Positions 1 through 6,979 of a DNA stretch of 31,000 nucleotides are shown piece by piece. Source of the stretch: Micrococcales bacterium (lineage in GTDB: Bacteria > Actinomycetota > Actinomycetes > Actinomycetales > Microbacteriaceae). The translations under genes and the position numbers were made by a program. The notes under the pieces are model-generated. The model ran no database searches and was not told where the DNA came from. It saw nothing but the letters and a program-made list of their open reading frames with translations. Position 1 is the stretch's first letter, and each line of letters opens with the position of its first letter. The stretch lies in the NCBI GenBank assembly GCA_947448975.1, contig CANFPR010000001.1, forward strand, positions 1 to 31,000, given 5' to 3'.

Positions 1-2
1 AA

Positions 3-641
3 GAAGAAAACCCTTCGCTCGGCGTGCGCGGTTACCGACTAATCAACGAGCACCGTTCGTTTATCGAAGACCAACTAAAGAGCCTCGAAGCTGCCCGCGC
101 CGCAACCGGTCGCGAAGTTTGGGTGATGGCCCCGATGATCGCAACCGTTCAAGAGGCCGCAGACTTCTGCGCTCTCGCTCGCTCGCTCGGAGAATTCAAG
201 GTTGGAATCATGGTTGAGACTCCATCGATCTCGATTCTCATCAACGACCTCAAGGGCATTGTCGACTTCGTTTCGATCGGCACCAACGATCTTTCGCAAT
301 ACCTCTTTGCCGCAGACCGCATGAACCCCGCACTCGGAACGCTGCTAACCCCTTGGCAACCTGGGCTGATTCGCACGCTTGCCCGCATCGCCGACGCAGG
401 CAAAGCCGCTGGCATTTCGGTTGGAGTTTGCGGCGAGAGCGCGAGCGACCCAACCTTCGCGGTAGTTCTCGCTGGGCTTGGCATCACTTCGGTGAGCGCA
501 TCGCCTTCGCAGGTTGACGTTGTTCGCGCTGCGCTTTCTAGCGTGGATGCCGGCAAGGCCAAAGAAATCGCCAACGCCGTATTGGCGGCAACCTCACCAG
601 AGGCAGCCAAAGCAGCGGCGCTCGCCCAACTATCGGCCTAG
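3..641 (+). CDS. ptsI: Phosphoenolpyruvate-protein phosphotransferase (PTS enzyme I), 3' part
   Basis: This is the C-terminal 212 residues of enzyme I, which takes phosphate from PEP and passes it to HPr at the head of the sugar phosphotransferase system in the cytoplasm. The frame is open from base 3 and begins with ENPSLGVRGYRL, the enzyme I signature NPxLGxRxxR, so the gene continues to the left of the window; the GTG at 24 is internal. Further motifs of the PEP-binding TIM barrel are visible: GTNDLSQYLFAADR and the active-site cysteine in GVCGESASDP. The N-terminal phospho-histidine domain is outside the window. Identity is secure from these motifs. No clear terminator is visible between this gene and cysK. 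Confidence 0.93.
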   Translation, partial: EENPSLGVRGYRLINEHRSFIEDQLKSLEAARAATGREVWVMAPMIATVQEAADFCALARSLGEFKVGIMVETPSISILINDLKGIVDFVSIGTNDLSQYLFAADRMNPALGTLLTPWQPGLIRTLARIADAGKAAGISVGVCGESASDPTFAVVLAGLGITSVSASPSQVDVVRAALSSVDAGKAKEIANAVLAATSPEAAKAAALAQLSA

Positions 642-721
642 GTTCTCAGGTTGCAGCTGGGGTTTGTTACGCGCGAGCGTCATAAATCGAAACCAAACTT
701 CGCGGCACCGACATCCGAGGG

Positions 722-727
722 TAATTT
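722..727 (+). promoter_or_regulatory. -10 element of a leaderless promoter for cysK
   Basis: TAATTT ends exactly six bases before the cysK ATG. With the usual distance of about seven bases from the -10 end to the start of transcription, the mRNA would begin at the A of ATG. There is no good -35 hexamer. A GAGGG stretch at 717-721 overlaps this region but lies too far from the ATG to be a convincing ribosome binding site. Confidence 0.55.
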
Positions 728-733
728 CGAACT

Positions 734-1669
734 ATGCCTATTTATGACAACATCACCCAGGTAGTCGGAAACACTCCGCTCGTTCGCATCAACCGCATCA
801 TCGATGGCGGTGCCGAAGTTCTGGCCAAGCTCGAGTTTTACAACCCTTCGTCGACAGTCAAAGACCGCATTGGTATTGCCATGGTTGACGCTGCCGAGGC
901 ATCGGGCGAACTGAAGCCTGGCGGGGCAATCGTTGAAGCCACCTCGGGTAACACCGGCATCGCGCTTGCGATGGTTGGCGCTGCACGCGGTTACCGCGTA
1001 ATTCTCACCATGCCAGATTCGATGTCTAAGGAGCGCCGCACTCTGCTTCGCGCCTACGGTGCCGAGCTGGTGCTTACCCCCGCTGCCGAGGGCATGAGGG
1101 GTGCGGTTTCGAAGGCCGAAGAGATCGGCCTCAACGAAGGTGCCGTTCTAGTTCGCCAGTTTGCCAACGAGGCTAACCCGGCCATTCACCGCAAGACCAC
1201 TGCACAAGAAATTTGGCGCGACACCGACGGCCAGGTTGCCGCCCTCGTGGCAGGCATCGGCACCGGCGGAACCATCACCGGCGTAGGCCAAGTTCTAAAA
1301 GAACTCAACCCAGACATCAAGGTCTTCGCGGTTGAACCAGCTGCGTCACCAATTCTCAATGGCGGAACCGCCGCCGGCCACCCGATTCAGGGAATCGGAG
1401 CAAACTTCATTCCTGAGATTCTCGACACCAACGTCTACGACGAGGTGCTCGATGCCCCAACCGAGGAGGCCGTGAAGTGGGCTCGTCGCGCAGGCGCTGA
1501 AGAAGGTATTCTTGCCGGAATCTCATCGGGTGCCGCCCTTTGGGGAGCAAACCAGATTGCCTCACGCCCGGAGTTCGCCGGTAAAAAGATTGTCGTAATC
1601 ATTCCGTCGTTCGGTGAGCGTTACCTGTCGACCATCCTCTACAAAGATCTGATGGACCTCGACAACTAA
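734..1669 (+). CDS. cysK: Cysteine synthase A (O-acetylserine sulfhydrylase)
   Basis: This PLP enzyme joins O-acetylserine and sulfide to make cysteine in the cytoplasm. The 311-residue length is normal for CysK. The N-terminus carries the family pattern [10 protein letters not shown], the PLP lysine is K43 in SSTVKDRIG, the substrate loop is TSGNTG (residues 70-75), and the PLP-phosphate loop is [10 protein letters not shown] near residue 175. It lies just upstream of cysE, which supplies its substrate, but a terminator and a separate promoter between the two suggest separate transcripts. The ATG sits six bases after a TAATTT hexamer, so a leaderless message is likely. Cystathionine beta-synthase-like relatives share the fold, but the length and the cysE neighbour favour CysK. 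Confidence 0.95.
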   Translation: MPIYDNITQVVGNTPLVRINRIIDGGAEVLAKLEFYNPSSTVKDRIGIAMVDAAEASGELKPGGAIVEATSGNTGIALAMVGAARGYRVILTMPDSMSKERRTLLRAYGAELVLTPAAEGMRGAVSKAEEIGLNEGAVLVRQFANEANPAIHRKTTAQEIWRDTDGQVAALVAGIGTGGTITGVGQVLKELNPDIKVFAVEPAASPILNGGTAAGHPIQGIGANFIPEILDTNVYDEVLDAPTEEAVKWARRAGAEEGILAGISSGAALWGANQIASRPEFAGKKIVVIIPSFGERYLSTILYKDLMDLDN

Positions 1670-1716
1670 CCATCGGGTGCTGCAACGCCTCAAGGTTATT
1701 CTTTCCTAAGCAAAAC

Positions 1717-1751
1717 AGCCCATCGGAGCCTCTGGTTTCGGTGGGCTTTTT
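1717..1751 (+). terminator. Rho-independent terminator after cysK
   Basis: AGCCCATCG (1717-1725) pairs with CGGTGGGCT (1739-1747) in a nine-pair stem with one G-U pair and a 13-base loop, followed directly by a run of T to 1751. It lies 47 bases after the cysK stop and just before the cysE promoter. Confidence 0.8.
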
Positions 1752-1757
1752 GCACTC

Positions 1758-1763
1758 TACAAT
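1758..1763 (+). promoter_or_regulatory. -10 element for cysE
   Basis: TACAAT is a near-consensus -10 hexamer. Transcription would start around A1770, three bases before the TTG start codon, giving an almost leaderless message. It sits seven bases after the T run of the cysK terminator. Confidence 0.5.
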
Positions 1764-1772
1764 TGAGTCATC

Positions 1773-2276
1773 TTGAGTAGATTCAGCGAAGACATAAAGG
1801 CCGGCTTGGCCAAAGACCCATCTGTTATCAGTGGTGTCGAACTTTTCTTTACCTCGCCCGGTCTGCACGCGGTTTGGGGCTACCGCTGCGCTCACGTTCT
1901 ATGGAAGATGAAGCGTCGAATATTGGCCAGGATGCTTAGCAACTGGTTGCGCTTTATCACCGGTATCGAAATTCACCCAGGTGCCGTTATTGGTCGTCGC
2001 TTCGTGATCGACCACGGCATGGGTGTGGTCATCGGCGAAACCGCGGTGATCGGCGACGATGTTTTGATTTACCACGGGGTAACTTTGGGCGGCAAGCACA
2101 ATGCCCGCATCAAGCGTCACCCGACGATTGGCAACAACGTAATGATCGGCGCGGAGTCGATTGTGCTCGGCGACATAACCATCGGCGACAACGTGCAAAT
2201 CGGTGCTGGCTCGGTAGTCACCAAAGATGTACCTGCCGATTCGGTTGTCGTCGGCGGCAACCTGCGAAAACTTTAG
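1773..2276 (+). CDS. cysE: Serine O-acetyltransferase, short form
   Basis: CysE acetylates serine with acetyl-CoA to give O-acetylserine, the substrate of CysK. At 167 residues it is shorter than enterobacterial CysE (about 270) and resembles the compact forms of Gram-positive bacteria: a short helical N-terminus (residues 1-60) followed by the left-handed beta-helix of hexapeptide repeats. The conserved active-site signature is present as [18 protein letters not shown] (H81) and [10 protein letters not shown] (H101). The protein ends in NLRKL straight after the last repeat, with almost no tail; the C-terminal isoleucine that docks into CysK in characterised complexes is absent. The start is TTG, and no Shine-Dalgarno sequence is seen. 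It ends one base before the convergent DUF3048 gene. Confidence 0.92.
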   Translation: MSRFSEDIKAGLAKDPSVISGVELFFTSPGLHAVWGYRCAHVLWKMKRRILARMLSNWLRFITGIEIHPGAVIGRRFVIDHGMGVVIGETAVIGDDVLIYHGVTLGGKHNARIKRHPTIGNNVMIGAESIVLGDITIGDNVQIGAGSVVTKDVPADSVVVGGNLRKL

Positions 2277-2277
2277 G

Positions 2278-3687
2278 CTAGTTTCCCCACTGCGCCGAGG
2301 CGTAGTGCTGCAACTTGATAACCTGCCCGGCAAACGTAACCGACACCACCTTTGATGGGTCGCCCGTAATCACCAGCTCACCGGTTTTGGTTGAGGTCAC
2401 CTTGTTCAGATAACCTTTGCCGGTCACCTTTACGGTTACCTTTGCACCCTTTAGGTTTACGGTGCTCAGCGAGTCAAACTTGGTGCCCACCTTGATGACG
2501 GTGGTCTTCTTGGTTTTGTTTTTGGTAACGGTGATCTTCACCGGAGCCTCGCAGGCCTTGCGCTCTTTAAGCACCGTTGTAGAGAACGACCAGCGTGGGG
2601 TTGGCGCTTTGGGCACAAAGGCCGATTTTGCCCCAGAGGCGTAACGGATGGTGCTCTTGGTGAGGTTGGTTGGCACCAAGAACACCCAAGGCTGGCCGAG
2701 TGTTTTTACGCTCGAGCCGTTCGAAAACTTGTAGCTGGTTGGCGAAGTTGAGCTAGTGCGCGACCAGGTGATGTTGAAGATCTTGCCGCTTCTCATCAAC
2801 AAGCCAGAACCCTTGCCAACGCTGTTTGTGTAAGGCACCGCATCGGGCCCGCCGTCTGGCATGCTGCGGCAGGCGAAAGCGCTACCGGCATTTTTTGCGC
2901 TGCTGAACTGAATGATTGCAGTCGGCGAAGATGTTGTGCCGCTCACGGTTTTTCCGTTGACGACATCGATTGACGCGTTGCGACCCGAAGCTGAGTAGAT
3001 CCAAACTTTCTTCTTGGCATCCCAGGCGATGCTTCTCGGAATCATCGTCGAAAAAGGCGTCTTCTTGTATTCGATCGAAAGCCACCGAATTGCTTTGCCC
3101 GTGTTGATCACCCTGGCCGGAATTGTTCCAGCTACCAACCCAGCTTTCTTAAGAATGTCTTTGTTCGACATGCTCAAACCGGTGTTTCGGCCGGGAACCG
3201 ACGTGCCCTTTAGAAAGTGGCAGAACGGCTCGACACACTTTTTGATCACAAAGATCTCTTCTGCGCCATCATCTGAGGTGCGCAGCACGTGTTTGGTTGA
3301 CGCCAAAAAGTCATCCATGATTTTGCGAGATTCGGTGTGGCCAGATGCATACAGGCGCACCTTGCCAAAAGCGTCGAGAACATTGAAGTCGGTTTCACGG
3401 ATGCTTCGCACCGGGCCAACCTTGGCAGGAACCTTATCGGTGCCGTAGAGCGCAATGTGTCTGGTGAAGCCACGCTCGACCGGTTCTACGTAAACCATCG
3501 CGGCTGCCTTCAAACCGTAGAGCGGGTAAGCACCCTTTTGGTTGGCTGGCACCTTGACGGCCACAACACCACTCTCGCCAGAGACGACGCTCGGCGCGCT
3601 AACCGCTGGGCTGGCAGTGGCAACACCCGCAACCAGCGCGGCGGCAACTACGGCAACGGTTATTGAGCGTCTGATTCGGTTTTGCAT
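2278..3687 (-). CDS. Secreted DUF3048 (YerB-like) domain protein
   Basis: The 469-residue protein begins with a Sec signal peptide (positive MQNRIRRS, a hydrophobic stretch, and cleavage near ASPAVSA at about residue 31). No lipobox cysteine is present, unlike YerB-type lipoproteins. The mature part shows the DUF3048 pattern: YPLYGLKAAAMVYVEPVERG, then KVGPVRSIRETD, and a C-terminal half with SGLLMRSGKIFNITWSR and QPWVFLVPT. The function of the family is not established. The last 110 residues are rich in Lys and Thr and may be an Ig-like or wall-associating tail. It starts ten bases after the Stealth gene stop with GAGG six bases before the ATG, so it is the last gene of the glycopolymer operon. 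That context suggests a wall-associated role, which is inference. Confidence 0.85.
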   Translation of the reverse strand: MQNRIRRSITVAVVAAALVAGVATASPAVSAPSVVSGESGVVAVKVPANQKGAYPLYGLKAAAMVYVEPVERGFTRHIALYGTDKVPAKVGPVRSIRETDFNVLDAFGKVRLYASGHTESRKIMDDFLASTKHVLRTSDDGAEEIFVIKKCVEPFCHFLKGTSVPGRNTGLSMSNKDILKKAGLVAGTIPARVINTGKAIRWLSIEYKKTPFSTMIPRSIAWDAKKKVWIYSASGRNASIDVVNGKTVSGTTSSPTAIIQFSSAKNAGSAFACRSMPDGGPDAVPYTNSVGKGSGLLMRSGKIFNITWSRTSSTSPTSYKFSNGSSVKTLGQPWVFLVPTNLTKSTIRYASGAKSAFVPKAPTPRWSFSTTVLKERKACEAPVKITVTKNKTKKTTVIKVGTKFDSLSTVNLKGAKVTVKVTGKGYLNKVTSTKTGELVITGDPSKVVSVTFAGQVIKLQHYASAQWGN

Positions 3688-3697
3688 TACTGCCTCT

Positions 3698-5212
3698 TTA
3701 TTTCTTCGTCTGTAAAAGTTTTGCTAGCGCGTGAAGCCGGCGTTCAACAACCTGTTCGCTGGCGCGCTCTTTGTCGTTGAGCTCAGACACATCGTTTAGG
3801 CACAACACCGAAGGCAACCGCCTAATAAACAGGCCCAGAATTTTCGGAAGTGAAGCCTTAGCGTTGAGCACCACGTATCGGTAGGTTAATTTTCCTCCAA
3901 CAAACCCTCGCGCGGTAGTAATCGCCAAGAAATTGTGCAACCACTCAGGAACCACATCGGTCTCAGAACGAAACCGACTCGCGCAAGTGCGCTGCAGCTC
4001 ATCCTGGTGTTTCTGCCACAGTTCGCTCATAACGCTCTTCTGCAACGGGTGCGGCCCGTGCTGAATGCTGCGGGTGCTGGTTTTGTAGCCAGAGGCATGC
4101 CCCAGCGCCACGGTGTTCTGGCGAATCTGGTGGATGGTCGAAAGCTTTTTAGCGTCGAAACCAGGAATCAGAGTCTTGGTGTAGCGAATGACCGAGCGCC
4201 CCAGTGTGTCAAACCAAATTCCCGGGTGCAGGTTACGGCCAAAAAAGATGTCGTCGTTCAAATAGAGAAAGTGTTCGCTCAGCCCCGGGATGCGATGCAG
4301 ATTGGCTGTGATGGTGTGCGAGTTGAAGGTTGGCAGGTATTCGGCCGGAATGAAGTCTTTGTGATCAATCACGGTTACCTGATCGGCGAACTCGCCAAGG
4401 TCGGGGGTTTGCCCATCGGTCACAACCCAGATTTTGTTGACCCATCTTGCGTGCTCGTGCAGGCTGCGTATAGAGAAGTAAAGTTCATTGCGGCTGATGA
4501 ACCGACTCGCTGCCGAACCGTGGCTGCTAGCCGATGCTCCCTCATGCTGCTGCTTTTTGGCTTGCCAAACCGGGTCGCTGCCGTCTACCCAGAGATAAAC
4601 CGCGTCAACTGCAAAATCGATGTCGAAAATGTTGCCAAATGACGACGCGCGATCAAGGTCTTTTCCTAGGCCGGCGCCTGGCGCTAGCTCCGAAAATACG
4701 TTGTTCCAGGCCGGCGAAGCGATGTTGCCCTGCGGGTTGCTCTTCCAAATTTCGAGTGGAATCAAACGGCGATCGGTGCCCATGGTGCCCTTGGGTACAA
4801 ACGCTAACTGGAGTTCGCGATTCGCTACTTTAGCTACCGTCGAGCCGGCAAGCTCGGTGACCTTAGACCAATCACTTTCGAACGAGAGCTCGATGCTCGA
4901 AACGGCGCAAACTAAGTCGAACTTCGGGTTTCCGAGCGATCTAGCCAGCACATTGTTGAGGTCAGATTCTGCAACGGCAATCGGGCTGACCAGCCAGTTG
5001 TTGGTTGGAACCGAAAAATAGCCAGGGATTTCTAGAACGTTGGCGCGAAGCGGCTCGAGGCGCTGCTGCATTTGGGTCGAGAGGCCTTCGCGAAGCCAAA
5101 ACTGACGGTCTTCGGTCGGGGAGTGTTTAATGAAGGGGCTGATTGCAGCGGCAAACTTGAGTAGCGGGCCTTCTAGCGCTGTTCCGCCCAGCTTTGCAAG
5201 TTGGTTTTTCAC
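3698..5212 (-). CDS. Stealth-family capsular polysaccharide phosphotransferase
   Basis: Stealth proteins transfer hexose-1-phosphate from a nucleotide sugar to a growing glycan, making phosphodiester-linked polymers such as capsules. The 504-residue protein contains the conserved regions in order: CR1 VDAVYLWVDGSDPVW (about residue 200), CR2 from SRNELYFSIRSLHEHARW to FLYLNDDIFFGR (about 235-322), CR3 with HQIRQNTVALGHASGYKT (about 360-405), and CR4 LTYRYVVLNAK (about 447). The 190 residues before CR1 are specific to this protein. I place the start at GTG 5212 because GGGAGG (5218-5223) lies five bases upstream; an in-frame TTG at 5233 has no such site. It follows the TagB-like gene by 27 bases and precedes DUF3048 by ten, within one operon. 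Confidence 0.9.
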   Translation of the reverse strand: MKNQLAKLGGTALEGPLLKFAAAISPFIKHSPTEDRQFWLREGLSTQMQQRLEPLRANVLEIPGYFSVPTNNWLVSPIAVAESDLNNVLARSLGNPKFDLVCAVSSIELSFESDWSKVTELAGSTVAKVANRELQLAFVPKGTMGTDRRLIPLEIWKSNPQGNIASPAWNNVFSELAPGAGLGKDLDRASSFGNIFDIDFAVDAVYLWVDGSDPVWQAKKQQHEGASASSHGSAASRFISRNELYFSIRSLHEHARWVNKIWVVTDGQTPDLGEFADQVTVIDHKDFIPAEYLPTFNSHTITANLHRIPGLSEHFLYLNDDIFFGRNLHPGIWFDTLGRSVIRYTKTLIPGFDAKKLSTIHQIRQNTVALGHASGYKTSTRSIQHGPHPLQKSVMSELWQKHQDELQRTCASRFRSETDVVPEWLHNFLAITTARGFVGGKLTYRYVVLNAKASLPKILGLFIRRLPSVLCLNDVSELNDKERASEQVVERRLHALAKLLQTKK

Positions 5213-5217
5213 GCCTA

Positions 5218-5223
5218 CCTCCC
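5218..5223 (-). promoter_or_regulatory. Ribosome binding site that decides the Stealth gene start
   Basis: On the minus strand GGGAGG lies five bases before the GTG at 5212. It is a strong Shine-Dalgarno match and argues against the upstream in-frame TTG at 5233, which would place this site inside the coding region. Confidence 0.7.
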
Positions 5224-5239
5224 GTCTAGTCAAGTCTAA

Positions 5240-6970
5240 CTAAGCGTCGGTCGAACCGAACTTTTGGAGTGCAGGGCGTGAAATTGCCAGAATATTCTGA
5301 ACCGCCTCTTGAGCCGCGACCGAGTTGGTAACCACGCTGTCATACATGGTGAGCGAGTGGGTCGGCTCAAAACCTCGATCGCTTTCAGGGCGATATAGAT
5401 AGTGCTCGGTGCCGTTTAGACGAAGAAGCATCAGGTTGTTTGGGTGATCTTTTAGATACAACACCCGCTCGGGCTTTAACCGGCTGAGCAAAACCTCGCC
5501 ATCGGCCGAGGTCGTGCTCGCGTAGATGTGTAGTTTTGGTTTCGCATTGCCAGCAGCCCTACCGTGCCACGAGAAGTGAGCCTTTAGAGCCGCCAACGTT
5601 GTGGCCTGGTTGGTTGCGACATGAACTTCTCCGTCGGCCTTTGCGATTGCGAAGAGCTCGCGTGCCACCCCCACCAAAGACCGCACCTCGAAAGCATCTG
5701 AGAAGTGCACATAAAGGTTGCGCAAAGGTTTGCCTAGCGAGGTGGGCGGCTGCTCGCGAACCGTTGCCCAAAGCCCAAGAGCCTGCAGCGTCTTGCGAAG
5801 CGCAAAACTCGGATACCGCAGCAGCGACCTCTGCCAAGCTGCTCGCCTCGCAAACCGAGGCAACGGTTTCGCAGCGGCTCCGCGGTCGAGTCGAAGTTGC
5901 CCCTGAAGCTCGAGCGCATGGTCGACTGCCGTTCTAAAAAGTTCGTCGGCATTTTCTGTGCCGAAATAGCTGGCCCTCAAGCTTGGTGCGTTCGCATCTT
6001 CTGCCCCAGCGTTCAGCGTTGCGGAATGCATCGCCCCCTCTAGTTCGGCGATGTCTGCGAGATCAAGCAATGGGTGAGCCTCAAAGATCGGGGCGTCGGC
6101 AATCACGGCGTCTTGGTGCTGCGGCTTGGTGATCAGCAGCGGCTTGCCGGTGGCCAGCCAGTCGTAGGCGACGGCCGAGACATCTGTGATTAAGAAATCG
6201 AGTGCCTCGAGTTGCCACCCAAACTCGCTCGAATCAACATAGTGATTCGCGCCCTGTTGAGTGTTGACCCGCTCGATTAGGCGACGTATTTCGGCGTCTG
6301 CTGCTGCAACGCCAGCGTCGCGGATTCCTGAAAGTGCGTGTGGCCGGTAAATCACCTGATAACCGAGGTTGATCAGCTTTTGAACAATCGCCAAGCCATG
6401 CGTCGCAATCGAGCCATACTGCGTAGCCGTAGTTGCACCCTCCCAGGTGGGTGCATAAAGAACCGTTAAATTCGACGATGCTCGCGCTTGAAAATCTTGT
6501 GGCACCGAATGTTTATCGGCAAGCTGCGGACGACCAATCAACTTGATGCGTTCTGGTGAAAAGCCCTGCACGTTTGCCAATACTCGCTGGCTCGCAATTG
6601 GGCCTGCCGCGAAATAGAGATCGTAACGCTTGAGGGTATTTTGCGACATGTAAGCCTTGTCAGACTCCCCGTGCGAAACCCAAGCATGGATGCCCCGCGA
6701 GTACCTATTGGCGAAGAAGTTGAGTGTGTTCTGATTTGGGTAAAGCAGAAGTTTTGGTTGGTGAGCGTTTAAGAAATCGGTGAGTTGGCGACCAACATCT
6801 ATGCGGTGGTTTTCTAACCCCGACTTGGCAAGATCGCTCGAGGCAAACTCGCTGGCATAAACCACCGATACGTCGTGGGTTTTACTGAGCCGCTGGAGTG
6901 GCTGAATCCACTGGCGAAGTTGGTAAAGATTTTTAGGGTCGTCATCGAGAAAAACAAACATCACCTGCAT
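5240..6970 (-). CDS. CDP-glycerol glycerophosphotransferase family protein (TagB/TagF-like) with C-terminal extension
   Basis: The family transfers glycerol phosphate (or ribitol phosphate) from a CDP-alditol onto an acceptor glycan at the inner face of the membrane, as in teichoic acid synthesis. In this 576-residue protein the GT-B core shows the expected catalytic features: H100 in WVSHGESDK, LYAPTWEG at 171-178, H211 in YRPH, and ITDVSAVAYDWLATGKPLLI (261-280), the counterpart of the TagF ITDYSS motif. The last 200 residues are not part of the usual family and include LKPERVLYLKDHPNNLML. It starts at ATG with GGAG upstream, nine bases after the GT2 gene. No CDP-glycerol synthase gene lies in the window, so the donor is unknown. 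Confidence 0.85.
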   Translation of the reverse strand: MQVMFVFLDDDPKNLYQLRQWIQPLQRLSKTHDVSVVYASEFASSDLAKSGLENHRIDVGRQLTDFLNAHQPKLLLYPNQNTLNFFANRYSRGIHAWVSHGESDKAYMSQNTLKRYDLYFAAGPIASQRVLANVQGFSPERIKLIGRPQLADKHSVPQDFQARASSNLTVLYAPTWEGATTATQYGSIATHGLAIVQKLINLGYQVIYRPHALSGIRDAGVAAADAEIRRLIERVNTQQGANHYVDSSEFGWQLEALDFLITDVSAVAYDWLATGKPLLITKPQHQDAVIADAPIFEAHPLLDLADIAELEGAMHSATLNAGAEDANAPSLRASYFGTENADELFRTAVDHALELQGQLRLDRGAAAKPLPRFARRAAWQRSLLRYPSFALRKTLQALGLWATVREQPPTSLGKPLRNLYVHFSDAFEVRSLVGVARELFAIAKADGEVHVATNQATTLAALKAHFSWHGRAAGNAKPKLHIYASTTSADGEVLLSRLKPERVLYLKDHPNNLMLLRLNGTEHYLYRPESDRGFEPTHSLTMYDSVVTNSVAAQEAVQNILAISRPALQKFGSTDA

Positions 6971-6979
6971 GTTGTTCTC

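Noticed and set aside
149..610. Open frame of 153 codons antisense to ptsI
   Set aside because: The plus-strand frame carries the enzyme I signatures; the minus-strand product is low-complexity Ala/Ser/Thr-rich.
3935..4642. Long open frame of 235 codons on the plus strand inside the Stealth gene
   Set aside because: It is the antisense shadow of a well-supported coding region with all Stealth motifs; its translation shows no recognisable domain.
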